The position numbers were made by a program, and so were the translations under genes. The notes under the pieces were generated by a model that ran no database searches, had not been told where the DNA came from, and worked only from the letters and a program-made list of their open reading frames with translations. Below, in pieces: positions 33,610-43,776 of a stretch of 64,000 nt of DNA. Numbering within the stretch: the stretch's first letter is position 1; each line of letters begins with the position of its first letter. The stretch lies in the NCBI GenBank assembly GCA_964036315.1, contig OZ038500.1, positions 60,977,446 through 61,041,445 of the forward strand, given 5' to 3'. This stretch comes from Acanthosepion esculentum (taxonomy: Eukaryota; Mollusca; Cephalopoda; Sepiida; Sepiidae).

Positions 33610-33729
33610 GACACCAGCGAGAGAAAGTACTCTCCAGTCCACATTTACCTTTGTACTACGTTTCCGAGAATATACTATTTAACCTATATCCCAGTCCGTG
33701 TTACCTTTCTATGGTTTTACACCATAACA
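33609..33729 (+). repeat. 3' LTR fragment of Gypsy copy 1
   Basis: GGACACCAG (33609-33617) through ACCATAACA matches 31026-31146 at the same 112-bp spacing to the end. The tandem-unit part of the 3' LTR was lost with the downstream pol. Confidence 0.88.
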
Positions 33730-34163
33730 CTTATTTAATAAATCGCAACAGCTATTAGGGAGATGAGATTAGATATATTTTAATGATTTTAAAAATTATT
33801 TATCATTATTATGGTTTAGATAATAAGCATTGTAATATAGAACAAATAGCTATATTGTGGAAAAAGGAATTTGTTTTACAATATACGCATTTTTACGTAT
33901 TTATGGTTATTTTTTAAGTTTTATAAAAAACGACATTCTTGTACATGTAGTTATAGATAATCATATACATAAATTACTATTTTTTTCTGATTAAAAACGT
34001 TTTGTGTTCAGTTGACATTAATAGCTATCTGCTGATGTGTTAACATTTTGGAATAATGCAATAATAAAAATTTAAATTTCATCTCTCTGAGAGATGTCGC
34101 GATCTGTAAAGTAGAAAACAACTACCTTTGCGTCTAATTTAAAACATTACCAGTGGAAATCCT
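33730..34163. other. Right arm of the Tc1-like host element
   Basis: AT-rich, no frame; continues the host element sequence to its right terminal repeat. Confidence 0.5.
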
Positions 34164-34185
34164 CAAACGTTTGAGCTGTAGTGTA

Positions 34186-34869
34186 TATATCGAGTTCGTT
34201 ATGTTTCGCAAACGTTTTCAAATATGTTTTTTTAGTCACCTAAAGCCGTAACATCAGTATTTTCAACAAGGTTTTTCGTAATTATACCTCATCGATTTGT
34301 CTGGATTTCACTATCAGCCTCGATTCTGAAAATAGGAGGATGGTAACTTTTTTTCTTTTTTCTTGCTTATATTTCAATCAGTTCTATTAACGTGAGAGAC
34401 TGAACGCACGACATATTCGACCAATGTATTTACTGAAGAGCACTGTCATGTTGTCTCATGTACGACGTTGGCGCCAGTCGGCCAAAACCCAGACATTGTA
34501 CGGTGAATTGTTTACGGATGATTGCCAAACATGCTGCAGAATGAGATGCTGTTAAGTTTCGGGATATTATATAGGTAGTAGCTGGTTGGAAGGCAGAGGG
34601 AAAATATTATGTATCTTTTAGTTTCTGGTTTGAGACCAGAGCATATCAGATTCTCTGCATTTGATAGAGTATTTACCGTGCAATTTTTTTTCTCCCGTTT
34701 CTGATTTGTTTTGTCGTATTTTTTGTTTGTTTGCCCTTTTCACTTGTGGGAGGATTTTCTTCAACATCTGTTTTGTATAACTACATTTCTAAAATAAGAT
34801 ATTATTATTATTATTATTATCATCATCTATTTATTTATTTATTTATTTATTTCCTTTGATTTCTGGTGT
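34186..34869. other. Spacer with (ATT)n and (TTTA)n runs
   Basis: Nothing recognised to about 34790. (ATT)n at 34799-34823 and (TTTA)n at 34830-34853 are the 3' tail of the LINE copy on the minus strand next to it. Confidence 0.6.
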
Positions 34870-35165
34870 GTACACATTTCTTTCCGGGTCCCGCCCAGAG
34901 ACCTAAGGTTAGAAATTGCACTGACAAAAAAAAAAACAGAAAAAAAAACAAAAAAAAACAAAACAAAAAAAACATATTTTACATAGATAAAAGTCTTCGT
35001 AAGTTGTGGTATGTACTCGTGAGAACATTTTTTTAAATTTCTTTAAGGCATGGGCTTCCAGGAATCACTTTTCTACTGGGTTCTTTTCCAACCAATCCGA
35101 GGGCTCCAACTATAACAGGGATAATTGATGTTCCCATGTGCCATATTTTTGAGATTTTTAAAGGT
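34870..35165 (-). pseudogene. LINE 3' end (family L), copy 1, with (TAA)n-type tail
   Basis: On the minus strand KISKIWHMGTSIIPVIVGAL and GLVGKEPSRKVIPGSPCLKE (about 35160-35045) form the conserved C-terminus of a non-LTR retrotransposon protein. A short 3' UTR with CTTAGGTCTCTGGGCGGGAC and CGGAAAGAAATGTGTACAC ends in (AAAT)n and (ATA)n repeats. Heavily 5'-truncated. Clade not certain. Confidence 0.72.
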
Positions 35166-35172
35166 TTTTTAC

Positions 35173-35212
<40 letters not shown>
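35166..35212. repeat. (ATT)n microsatellite, LINE tail
   Basis: Trinucleotide run joining copy 1 and copy 2 of LINE family L; it is the 3' tail of copy 2 on the minus strand. Confidence 0.92.
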
Positions 35213-35850
35213 ATTATATTTCGTTTGATTTCTAATGTATACCCATTTCTTTCCGGGTCCCAAACAGAGACCTAAAGGAATATTATCCAAAAACACTAAA
35301 ACCACACACATTTTACATACATAAAGCACTTGGTAAGGTGTGGGCTGTACTTGTGAGTACAATTCTTTGTATATCTTTAAGGCTTGACTACAAGGAATCC
35401 CTTCAATGAGTCAATTCCAATTAATCCGAGGACTCCTGCTACAACTAGAATTGCTGATGTCAACATGTGTCACATTTTTGAGATTTCGATTTCAAGGTCG
35501 TTTTGATAGGTTTTTGAAGATCTTCAAAGATACATTAAAGTTTGCAGGGACTGCCATGTCAATAAGAAGGCACAATTTATATTTTGAGGCCTTTGCCTGG
35601 GCGATTAGCATTGATTGTTTTGTCTGTGTGTATTATAGTGCCCCATAATATTGTTACAGATCCTATCTCTGTAATCGGGTTTCTTACAATTTCCTTTCTG
35701 TAATAGGTAGTTTTTCCAATGCAGATATTGTCATACCGGGTTTTATATTCAGTGAGTGAAAATACCATGCAACTTGATACAAGATGATCAATTCTTTCTG
35801 GATATTTGTAACAGAATCTGCATTTGGGGCCAACACAATTTTTCAATGCG
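35213..35850 (-). pseudogene. LINE 3' end (family L), copy 2
   Basis: The frame 35846-35577 reads CRFCYKYPERIDHLVSSC, a Cys/His motif (CX2C...HX4C) typical of LINE ORF2 C-termini, followed by IRTD-like and NANRP words. Frameshifted remnants and the same 3' UTR words (CTTTAGGTCTCTGTTTGGGA, GGAAAGAAATGGGTATACAT) lead to the (TAA)n tail. It is longer than copy 1. Confidence 0.75.
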
Positions 35851-36043
35851 TGTGCTTGTTAATTTTAGTTAGCAAGCATTTATTATTATAGTATGATCTG
35901 GTAAGTTTCTGCAGAGATCAATTGACAGCAGAAATTACATTCGTCACTTCCTTCATGGTTCGATATTATTATTCACATTTTTGAAAATTTAAATAACATT
36001 AGTTTCTTTTAAGTTTCTATAGAGATCAAATGGCAGCCAGACT

Positions 36044-36700
36044 TTAGACCAGTGTTTCTCAACCGTTTTAGGCAACGGCACACCTAGGAGAAAATGTAAG
36101 TATCACACTGAGAAACATTTCTAAAGTTTATATATTTAAAACTTCATATTTCATGTTTTTGTTCTTCTCCTTGTTCATCTTCTTCTTGCTCTTCTTTTTG
36201 ATTTCCTTCTTCTTCTTCTTCTTCTTCTTCTTCTTGCTCTTCTTTTTGATCATCTTTTTGATCTTCTTCTTCTTCCTCCTCTTCTTCTTCTTCAAACAAC
36301 AACAACATACTCTTTTTCTTGTTTCATTTTCTTTCTCTTGTGTCCCTACCCCTTCATTGTCTTCTTCCAGCTCTCCTTCTACACAATCAAAACCTTTAGA
36401 CGAGTGTTTCACAACCATGTTTAAGCAACGGCGCAACTAGGCGAAAATGAACGTATCACACTTACCAACATTTCTAAAGTCCATATATTTAAAACTTAAT
36501 ATTTCTTCGTGTTGTTGTTCTTCTTCTTGTTCATCTTCTTGTTCTTGTTCTTCTTCATCTTTTCCTCCTTCTTCAAACAACAAAAACATACTCTTTCCTC
36601 TTTTGTCTGTTTCTTCATTTTTTCCCATTTTCTTTCTCCTGTGTCCATAAACTTTCTTGTCTTCGTCTAGCTCTCCTTCTACACAATCAAAACCTTATAT
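36044..36700. repeat. Tandem duplicate of a hAT-like terminal region, period 352 bp
   Basis: TTAGACCAGTGTTTCTCAACC (from 36044) and TTAGACGAGTGTTTCACAACC (from 36396) each precede TTTAAGCAACGGC/TTTTAGGCAACGGC and AGGAGAAAATG/AGGCGAAAATG. ATTTCTAAAGT, a (TTC)n block, ATACTCTTT and GCTCTCCTTCTACACAATCA come next. The CAGTGTTTCTCAACC start is hAT-like. No opposite end was found. Charged or Phe-rich frames here come from the (TTC)n blocks. Confidence 0.7.
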
Positions 36701-37500
36701 TTCCCTTTGGCATCAGTCCCACAATAATTACCCTGGAGCAATAAGACCCAACAGCTTCATAAATGCTGAAAACAGCCCAAACATATTCATCTTCAAATGC
36801 GTGATACTGTTCGCACCATTTTAGGTCTCAAAATTTTTTAATAACGTTTTCAAATTTCTTTCAAGCTTGTCAAGTTAATTTTTGGTATTGATTTTTTGTA
36901 AAATGTTTTTTGAAATTTGGATAATAGTTTTTTTTACGTTTTGTTCAATTTAAACAAAACTATTCTGCAACTTCTTTTTCGAGTATCTCCGGAGAATTTT
37001 ACGTGTCATTCTTAATTTCTTTTCAATTTTTCAAAATTTCTTCAAGTGGCCTTCTTTAAAATTCTTCCCCGTGCTTCGCTCCGTTAATGATTTCTTTTTT
37101 TTACAATAAACACTTCCTCACATTATGTTTTCAGTCTTTCTTTTTCGTCACGTGACCCTTTTGATTATTTCTTTTTTTAGATAATTTTAACTTTTCAGTT
37201 AAACTTCAGTCAAATACATCATTGTCATTAGTAATAATTTTCCACTAATTAAGATTAGCATGTCTTCATAAAAACGATGTCGATGAATGTGTTGAATATA
37301 TGTCTTCGATTCTTAATAATTACCTGAGTGTAGTTTTGGTGCTCCGTATTATGTATTTATAATTAATTTTTCAGTAAACTGATTTTTTTTTTCATCACCT
37401 TACTTTACAAGTACACACCTCTAATATTAACCTGCATGAGTCGAAAACGTGGATATGACCTTGATTTTGACTATATTTCTTTTTACTAGCGTTTACTCTA
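36701..37500. other. AT-rich spacer, nothing recognised
   Basis: About 800 bp of T-rich sequence without frame or end signals. Confidence 0.6.
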
Positions 37501-37504
37501 TTTA

Positions 37505-37805
37505 AAGCCCCCCCCCCCCCGGTAAGACGATAAACTACTTCAACAGCAAGGCCTCTGATCAGGAGGTTTTGAAGAGCGTGGAACCACCTCTTAATTGCTG
37601 GTGTTCCCAGGTTTACCCTGACCCGTGGTGGTATTAACCCCCAGACTGGGCTCAAACACTAAGAACATCTAAAAAATAGTTTTTAATACCTAAATCTAAA
37701 ATTATTACCAGCAATACATTTTTGAAAAAAAATTACCAGCAATAAAAATTGTCGGCATTAAATAACCTATTGAGGTTGATATGCTGTCAAATAAACCAAA
37801 CCAAC
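37505..37805 (-). mobile_element. Composite family K, short copy (inverted)
   Basis: After a C10 run (37510-37520), one 30-bp-type unit (GGTAAGACGATAAACTACTT) is followed by CTGATCAGGAGGTTTTGAAG, CGTGGAACCACC, GGTGTTCCCAGG, two TTACCAGCAATAAAAATT-type units, GTCGGCATTAAATAACC and ACCAAACCAAC. This is the simplest copy, useful as the ancestral form. Confidence 0.75.
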
Positions 37806-38540
37806 TATAACTCTTTAAGTAAAAAGTTAGAGGGTGTTGTAAAATACAGCAATGGGCGTGCTGATGTTGGAGGAAACACCTAACCGTTTGATCTCCCAAG
37901 AACCATGGCAATGAAGAGAAAGAGAGGGAAGGAATATAAACAAGATTGCCTCAGAAACTATAGCACGGCGTACGTCACACAACTTAAGGAAAAAACATCC
38001 AAGAGAACGACTTCACAATAACTCAAGTCTCACCAACTGCTAGTTTTCCCGTCGCTTTTATTGTCAGGAGACACTTGACAGAAACCCGGATAATGACAAG
38101 TTGCAGAGAGGCCCGTAACTGGATATGTCATGCTATTCCGCTACTAACGAGGGAAATCCGGGTGTAACTGGTTTTGACTGACATGTCCGCTCGCGATTCG
38201 TTGCCACTTTTCCACTTGTACTGGCGAACGTTCGCCACAGAAGGGGTTAGTTGTGTGAACGCTAAGAATGCGCGGTAAGAGTTGGAATTCAGGAGGATTT
38301 GTATGAAATAAAACGATTAAGTATAGAATTGAACGAGATTAAGATTAAGATTAAGAGATTAAGATTTCCAAAACAAGCACTTACGCCTTCCTAATGGAAT
38401 ACGAAGAGAAACAGGGTGGTTCTCTCAATGTAGTCGGTGAGACGGATCTTAACTGCGAGAGGGAGGGTTGGTGGAATCAAAAAATGTAGCTCGTTTGAAC
38501 ATTTTCCGTTGAAATAGCGTTACTATAGCGAGAAGCTTGG
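37806..38540. other. Spacer, nothing recognised
   Basis: Less AT-rich than average. AGATTAAG repeats at 38338-38366. No frame or repeat end identified. Confidence 0.55.
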
Positions 38541-39095
38541 TGTGTTTTGTCAGTGCTCAGCATCCATCGAACTCGAGAGACCATGGATCTGTTCCCAAAA
38601 TGTTATGGAGAATCAGCATATGCTATGGCTGTACAGGCCCGCAATCTCGATTGCAATCAATTCATATGGAAATGCTCTACACCTACCCACCCCCATGTTT
38701 CCGTTTTCGATTTATTTCCTTCGAGCATGATTCACCTCGGCAGCAAGTCTCTGCCTCTTCGCTCCAATCTTCGGTGTAAATCGCGTCTCCAGCGCGAGCG
38801 CGAGCTCTCGTTGGCGACGTCTTCCCACCTCTTGATGGCCTTTCACTACTGCAGACATTATTGTTGCGAAGATGAGGTCAGCTTCGTGCCCTCTTCCGAT
38901 GACCAGTTCTCCATACAGAAGGTCCTTCGGAATCCTCCCATCATTAGACTGTTGCTTCCCATGATTTGCCGTCGTGGTGAGGCGACGCTTACGCAACACG
39001 TCTTCCCTCTCCACGCCACCGATGTTGTCCAAGGGAAGTCCAATACAGCTTAACACAGGCGTCGTCACAGGAATTGACAATAGGAAGTTGAACAT
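38541..39095 (-). pseudogene. LINE ORF2 C-terminal fragment (DGRIPKDLLYGEL type)
   Basis: On the minus strand REDVLRKRRLTT (about 39015) precedes, with a short out-of-frame stretch, DGRIPKDLLYGELVIGRG (38940-38887) and AKRQRLAAEVNHARRK. This order is the conserved tail of a LINE ORF2 that is common in molluscs. The intermediate part of the usual tail is scrambled. Plus-strand frames here (up to 168 residues) are shadows. Confidence 0.6.
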
Positions 39096-39369
39096 AACAT
39101 CGGATTGTCTTAGGGACTCCGGCTCCGGTTTTTTCTTCAGGATTTACTCATGAATCATTTCCTATCATTGTCTATGACTGCAAGGTTTTGTCTGTGGGAA
39201 ATAGGTTATAAGGTTGAACATAGGTCACCAGTTAGAAGGCCGCGTAGACGTTTTTTGGACTGGGAAATAAACACTGGGCAGCTACTGACCAGATATAACC
39301 GTAGTATTCCATTTTCCGCCTAATCTGATTCTTGTAAAGATGGAAGGTATAAAAGACGTTCATCTGCAG
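39096..39369. other. Upstream part of the LINE copy, decayed
   Basis: CACTGGGCAGCTACTGACC and related words have no readable frame. It may be the RT end of the following element. Confidence 0.4.
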
Positions 39370-40035
39370 TAGCCTAATTTGTAGAAGGTTCACCGTTAAG
39401 CTTCATCTACCCCAAGGAAAGTTGGCTCTCTGTGTCGCGCGAAAAAGTTTTTTCTCGTCTGAGTCCATCCTTCCAATCTATAAGTCAACCATTCTCTCTA
39501 TCATGGAATATTGCTGTCGTATATGGTCTGGTGCCTCCGCTGTACGTCTCGAGGCCCTCGACAACATCCAGAGACGAATATGCAATGTGATAGGTCCAGA
39601 TCTGGCATCCCGTCTACAGTCGCTTTCTCACAGACGTGCCGAGGCTTCCTTCTGTCACTTCTATAAGTATTTTCACGGCAACTATTCCGACGAGTTGCTT
39701 TCTCTGGATCCCATCTGCATGAATTTAAGCGAGCTACCCGGTTGGCATCTCGTTCCCACCCTTTCACTATCGAAACGGTTAAATGTAAATGTTTCTTCTA
39801 CTCAAAGAGCTTCTCCTCTCGCACTTCCCGACTGTGGAGCTAGCTTCCTCTTTCAGGCTTCCCTGATAACTATAATCTTCAAATATTCAAGTGTAATGTC
39901 AATCGACATCTTCTGATACCTTGATCTTGTTCCTTGTCCTTCTCATGTATCCTTTCTTCAAACATGCCGCTTTACTCTTGTTCTAAATCATCTTGCGTGC
40001 TAGTGGAACTCCCGATTGGCTTGGGGTGAACTGCT
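39370..40035 (+). pseudogene. Jockey/I-like LINE ORF2 C-terminus and 3' tail, copy 2 (longest)
   Basis: The frame from 39422 reads LPIYKSTILSIMEYCCRIW, the end of the RT thumb region. LEALDNIQRRICNVIG, LQSLSHRRAEASFCHFYKYF and ELLSLDP follow, then a frameshift near 39710; FKCNVNRHL is in the shifted frame near 39890. A 3' UTR with TTGCGTGCTAGTGGAACTC and GGCTTGGGGTGAACTGC ends in oligo-A at 40037. Confidence 0.85.
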
Positions 40036-40085
40036 TAAAAAAATTAATCACAATTTGAAAACGAATAAATATAGAATTAGGAGGA

Positions 40086-40390
40086 CTAATAGATAACAAC
40101 TCGGATTGAGGAATCGGAGAGCCGAGTTCGTATTCCAGTTGAATCCATTACATTCATTTACGTGCTAATGTCCTTGAGAACCGTATCAATCATCTTCTCC
40201 CCCAGCTAAATAGCAGCATAGACTGGGTTATCTTAGACCCGTTGCTACCGTGGGTAGCAAGTGGTCTAAGAGAAGGTAACGCTGAATTCAAACCAGCCTG
40301 GAGAAGGTCGGACTCCACTTCTACTGCCCCTACGACCCTGACGTGCCACGGGATTCGCGATGGATTGATACACAGAATATGCATGTATAA
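40086..40390 (+). mobile_element. tRNA-derived SINE (family A) with extra 3' sequence
   Basis: TAGATAACAACTCGGATTGAGG and GAGAGCCGAGTTCG/TATTCC (box B with one change) precede AATCCATTACATTCATT, GTGCTAATGTCC and CCCCCAGCTAAATAGCAGCA. The part after 40215 (GGTAGCAAGTGGTCTAAGAG, CCCCTACGACC) differs from other family A copies. Confidence 0.75.
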
Positions 40391-40942
40391 TGGCTGTTAT
40401 TTATAATGCTGGTTACTTAATCCTTGTTGGAGACGCCTGCTCAGGCATATTTTTGTTTCGTCAACAGTCTCAGTTGCCAGAATTATACAGCGCTAATCTA
40501 GAGCGAACCTTAGTTAAAGAATCTAGGAAAGTGCGCATGATCTGACAGGATAAGTATTTGAACAAAACCTGTATTCACGAATCTTCAGGATTCCGAACAA
40601 TTTCGTACTTCTAATTTCCCTCACAAGGCTAAGAGATTCCATGCTCTTTCCAATGGTGTGGCACACTGGGATCGTCACCCTGGTTGATATTAAAGTTACG
40701 TTCTTGACAAATCAATTATTGTGAGTTTTTGAGGTTAGGTTTCATGGGCGGTTCTATACACTCGGTCTCGTTTGTGACAACACAGAGATTGTGTCAACAC
40801 GCTCGGTCAACACAGATTCTCTGTCTCAATTTCATGATATCTGCCAATTTATTCGGTTTGGCCATAGTTTCATGTTGAGCATGTAACATTGTAAAACAGG
40901 CCTACAAATAATGGAAATATTAAGCATAAGATAGAAACCCAG

Positions 40943-40945
<3 letters not shown>
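40391..40945. other. Spacer, nothing recognised
   Basis: No frame or repeat end seen. CACGCTCGGTCAACACAG echoes CACTCGGTCTCGTTTG nearby. Confidence 0.55.
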
Positions 40946-40948
<3 letters not shown>

Positions 40949-40975
<27 letters not shown>

Positions 40976-40989
40976 GGAATATGTGTGTG

Positions 40990-41020
<31 letters not shown>

Positions 41021-41025
41021 GTATA

Positions 41026-41081
<56 letters not shown>

Positions 41082-41105
41082 CATATATTTCTACATATAT
41101 ATATA
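40949..41105. repeat. (AT)n compound microsatellite
   Basis: AT runs with GTGTGTGTAT and CACACACAT interruptions; abuts the foldback at 41106. Confidence 0.95.
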
Positions 41106-41281
41106 TTTAAAGACATTTATGATATGTTTAACTTTCTTTTTATAGATACTTATTTAAGCAAATGTTCTGTTTATAATAAACAGTATTAAATAACATTTAA
41201 CATTTATTATAAACAGAGCATTTGCTTAAATACTTGTATCTATAAAAAGAAGGTTAAACATATCATAAATGTCTTTAAATA
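41106..41281. mobile_element. Foldback made of two inverted SINE family B tails
   Basis: TTTAAAGACATTTATGATAT, CTTTTTATAGATACTTATTT and AAGCAAATGTTCTG on the left are mirrored by CAGAGCATTTGCTTAAATAC, TATAAAAAGAAGGTTAAAC and ATATCATAAATGTCTTTAAA on the right, giving arms of about 85 bp. The arms are the 3' portion of family B. TTGTCGGACTCTGTCC follows, then AT. Confidence 0.82.
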
Positions 41282-41303
41282 AATTGTCGGACTCTGTCCA
41301 ATT

Positions 41304-41305
<2 letters not shown>

Positions 41306-41381
<76 letters not shown>
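41306..41381. repeat. (AT)n microsatellite
   Basis: Pure AT run after the SINE tail. Confidence 0.96.
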
Positions 41382-41383
<2 letters not shown>

Positions 41384-41494
41384 GAAGTGTTATAAATGTT
41401 CCAACAAAGAGAAAAATATATATTGAAAAAAAAAAGAAACCGCGAACGAACGATTTTGGCTATAATGTGGATTTGTTTTTGTGCATATATTATG

Positions 41495-41556
41495 ATGGTA
41501 GATGTGTGGATGATAGATTCCCCCATGGGCGCATCTATCATCAACACGTCTGTCAT
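41495..41556. other. Near-perfect 24-bp hairpin with 14-nt loop
   Basis: GATGATAGAT (41509-41518) and ATCTATCATC (41533-41542) form a perfect inner stem around TCCCCCATGGGCGC. Outward, one mismatch (41508/41543) is followed by 13 more pairs including four G-U pairs, to 41495/41556. It is of pre-miRNA-like size, but a small foldback transposon is equally possible. Confidence 0.6.
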
Positions 41557-41724
41557 AGCCACCACTAAGAAGAAGCCTAATGAATTTATTACCTCTTAGG
41601 CAGAAATTCACTTTTGTCAACAGTCCGAACAGGAGATCAAGACTCACTACAAATACGGAAAATAAACAATGAAACATTAAAAGAATATAAAGAAAATGCA
41701 TTCCTTTAAAAATTCATTCCTTTC

Positions 41725-41770
41725 ATTGGCTTGAAGAAGGTCAGGAGTCCAGAAACACGTGTAGCAAAAA
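41725..41770 (+). other. Hammerhead-like degenerate motif
   Basis: TTGAAGA (for CTGANGA), an unpaired 12-nt middle, GAAAC and then ACACGTGTA, which would make a stem III and a GTA triplet. The C3 position is T and stem II is poor, so it is at best a dead relative of the motif at 20083-20130. Confidence 0.25.
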
Positions 41771-41791
41771 CGTTTACGGTTTCTCTTTTTG

Positions 41792-41796
<5 letters not shown>

Positions 41797-41860
<64 letters not shown>
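41797..41860. repeat. (AT)n-(GATA)n microsatellite
   Basis: AT run to 41831, then seven GATA units. Confidence 0.95.
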
Positions 41861-42105
41861 TCTGTGTGCGTGTCTATTTGTGTGTGTGTGCCTGTGGGAG
41901 GGGGTGTAAAAAAAAACTCAGTACATTTTTTTTACTTAATACAGAAATCCGTATGTAATAATAATAATAACCATTATTACAATGAATAGATCAAACGACA
42001 CGATGTACATATATAAATCCGGTATTTTGACGGGTATTATGAGCCCACGCGCAAACGCAAAAACACATACACACATATATATGTATGTACACACACATAC
42101 ACACG

Positions 42106-42160
<55 letters not shown>
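42106..42160. repeat. (AT)n microsatellite
   Basis: AT run preceded by ACACACATACACACGCACAT (42090-42109). Confidence 0.95.
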
Positions 42161-42166
<6 letters not shown>

Positions 42167-42375
42167 TAGTAGGGGAATTCGCATCTAAATATATTATTAA
42201 TAATAATAATTTTTTATACATTACGAGGCCATTAGACACAATTTGTGGACCCACCTGTGTTCGTTCCCAACGAAAAATGACAAAAGACACAGGTGTGTCA
42301 AAAATTCTCTTTTAAAACATTTTTCTTATGCTTCATTTTTGTTTGGTGGCCTAATAACATAAAATAACCATAACA

Positions 42376-42412
42376 ACAATATTATTGTTATTATTAATAT
42401 TATTATTATTAT

Positions 42413-42466
<54 letters not shown>

Positions 42467-42499
42467 GAAGAAGAAGAAGAAGAAGAAGAAGAAGAAGAA
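42376..42499. repeat. (TTA)n-(TAG)n-(AAG)n compound trinucleotide array
   Basis: ATT units to 42410, about 17 GTA units to 42465, about 11 GAA units to 42499. Confidence 0.95.
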
Positions 42500-42595
42500 A
42501 ATTATTCAGTTTTTTCACCTCGGCCGGCTAAATCTACATTCTGAAAGAAGCATACATACACAATTTCTTCATCTCCCCCTCCCCTCTCTAGATTT

Positions 42596-42625
42596 CACTC
42601 GATCTCTCTATCTTTCTCTCTCTCT

Positions 42626-42670
<45 letters not shown>
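42596..42670. repeat. (CT)n-(AT)n microsatellite
   Basis: CTCTCTATCTTTCTCTCTCT followed by an AT run. Confidence 0.93.
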
Positions 42671-42674
<4 letters not shown>

Positions 42675-42861
42675 ACAATTACCACCTCTTCACTCTTCAT
42701 TTCTCATACTAGATTCATCATTTTCAAATGTTGCGTTTTAGCATCATCATATCCAGACCCAAAATAATTAATATATTTAATGAAGAAAAATAAGCAAGAG
42801 GCAAACACGAATTGCCACATGAAGATGCGAAGATGAGATATTTGAAATATATATATATATA

Positions 42862-43226
42862 CAGGGTGTGCATAAAGTTCATGTGCATTTTAAAAAATTT
42901 ATAACTTTATTTGTATTTGCGATAGAACTAATCTGTAAAAAATGTTATAAAGTTTAATGTACCTAGTTTTAAGTACAGCTAAAATAACTAATGTGATTTC
43001 AGGCATTACTGTAAATCAGTTGGCAAATGTTTTCCGTGAACTGCAAAATCATATTACCCTTTGTATTGCTAATGATGGAGGACATGTGGAAACTTAAATA
43101 AAATTTCAATAAAACCTTAAAAAATATAGATTTACTTCTTTCTAATCCTTTTTACAAGTTATTTCTATCGCAAATGCAAATAAAGTTATAAATTTCTTAA
43201 AGTGCACACGAACTTTATGGACAATC

Positions 43227-43228
<2 letters not shown>
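42862..43228. mobile_element. Mariner-type MITE, 367 bp, with about 75-bp TIRs
   Basis: The left end CAGGGTGTGCATAAAGTTCA and the inverted right end CAGATTGTCCATAAAGTTCG continue to match through TTTATAACTTTATTTG and ATTTGCGATAGAA. TA stands on both sides (42860-42861, 43229-43230), both inside AT tracts. The ends resemble mariner/IS630 termini. No transposase frame. The interior ACTGCAAAATCATATTACCC shows no coding. Confidence 0.85.

Positions 43229-43296
<68 letters not shown>
43229..43296. repeat. (AT)n microsatellite
   Basis: AT run between the MITE and the foldback. Confidence 0.95.
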
Positions 43297-43298
<2 letters not shown>

Positions 43299-43455
43299 AA
43301 GACATAATACGTTTAACGTTCTTTTTATAGATACAAGTATTTAAGCAAATGCCCTGTTTTATAATAAACAGTATTAAATAACAGAGCTTTTGCTTAAATA
43401 CTTGTATCTATAAAAAGAACGTTAAACATATTATAAATGTCTTTAAATAAATTGT
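43297..43455. mobile_element. Second foldback of SINE family B tails
   Basis: Same architecture as 41106-41281: GTTCTTTTTATAGATACAAG and TATTTAAGCAAATGCCCTG, then the inverse GAGCTTTTGCTTAAATACTTG and TATAAAAAGAACGTTAAAC. TTGTCGGACTATGTCC and an AT run (43475-43519) follow. Confidence 0.82.
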
Positions 43456-43471
43456 CGGACTATGTCCAATT

Positions 43472-43474
<3 letters not shown>

Positions 43475-43522
<48 letters not shown>

Positions 43523-43649
43523 AAGACCTGAAGTTGGCTTTTATACATGAAAAACACTATCGCCGCTGGTTTTTGACCTCAACATCCATTTTTATTTTTA
43601 CATAACCTCTATCACTGATATTACGAAGTTTAATCCATAACTATACTTT

Positions 43650-43707
<58 letters not shown>

Positions 43708-43745
43708 TAGATAGATATAGATATATAATGAAAATTATTAATATA

Positions 43746-43776
<31 letters not shown>

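Larger units (their letters stand above)
29666..33729 (+). mobile_element. Ty3/Gypsy LTR retrotransposon copy 1, internally deleted
   Basis: The 5' LTR is 29666-31146 (TGTGGGG...ATAACA). The 3' LTR survives only as its last 120 bp or so (33609-33729). gag and protease are readable. The RT stops just after its start and is joined directly to mid-LTR sequence at about 33609. RNase H, integrase and the 5' part of the 3' LTR are gone. Flanks ATTAT and CTTAT agree at 4 of 5 as a possible target duplication. It is a relative of the copy at 58295-63245, recognised by parallel gag and protease residues. Confidence 0.88.
28938..34183. mobile_element. Tc1-like TIR element carrying nested Helitron and Gypsy insertions
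   Basis: The left end CACTACAGTTCAAAGGTTTG (28938-28957) and the inverted right end CACTACAGCTCAAACGTTTG (34183-34164) agree closely and are each flanked by TA (28936-28937 and 34184-34185). Without the two insertions the host element is about 760 bp and has no transposase frame, so it was a non-autonomous Tc1-type element. The Helitron is at 29207-29641 and the Gypsy copy at 29666-33729. Confidence 0.78.

Noticed and set aside
36128..36650. Lys/Glu- or Phe-rich frames, possible nuclear or membrane proteins
   Set aside because: They come from (TTC)n blocks in the duplicated transposon end.
38547..39053. 168-residue plus-strand protein
   Set aside because: The opposite strand carries a recognisable LINE tail (DGRIPKDLLYGEL), so the plus frame is a shadow.
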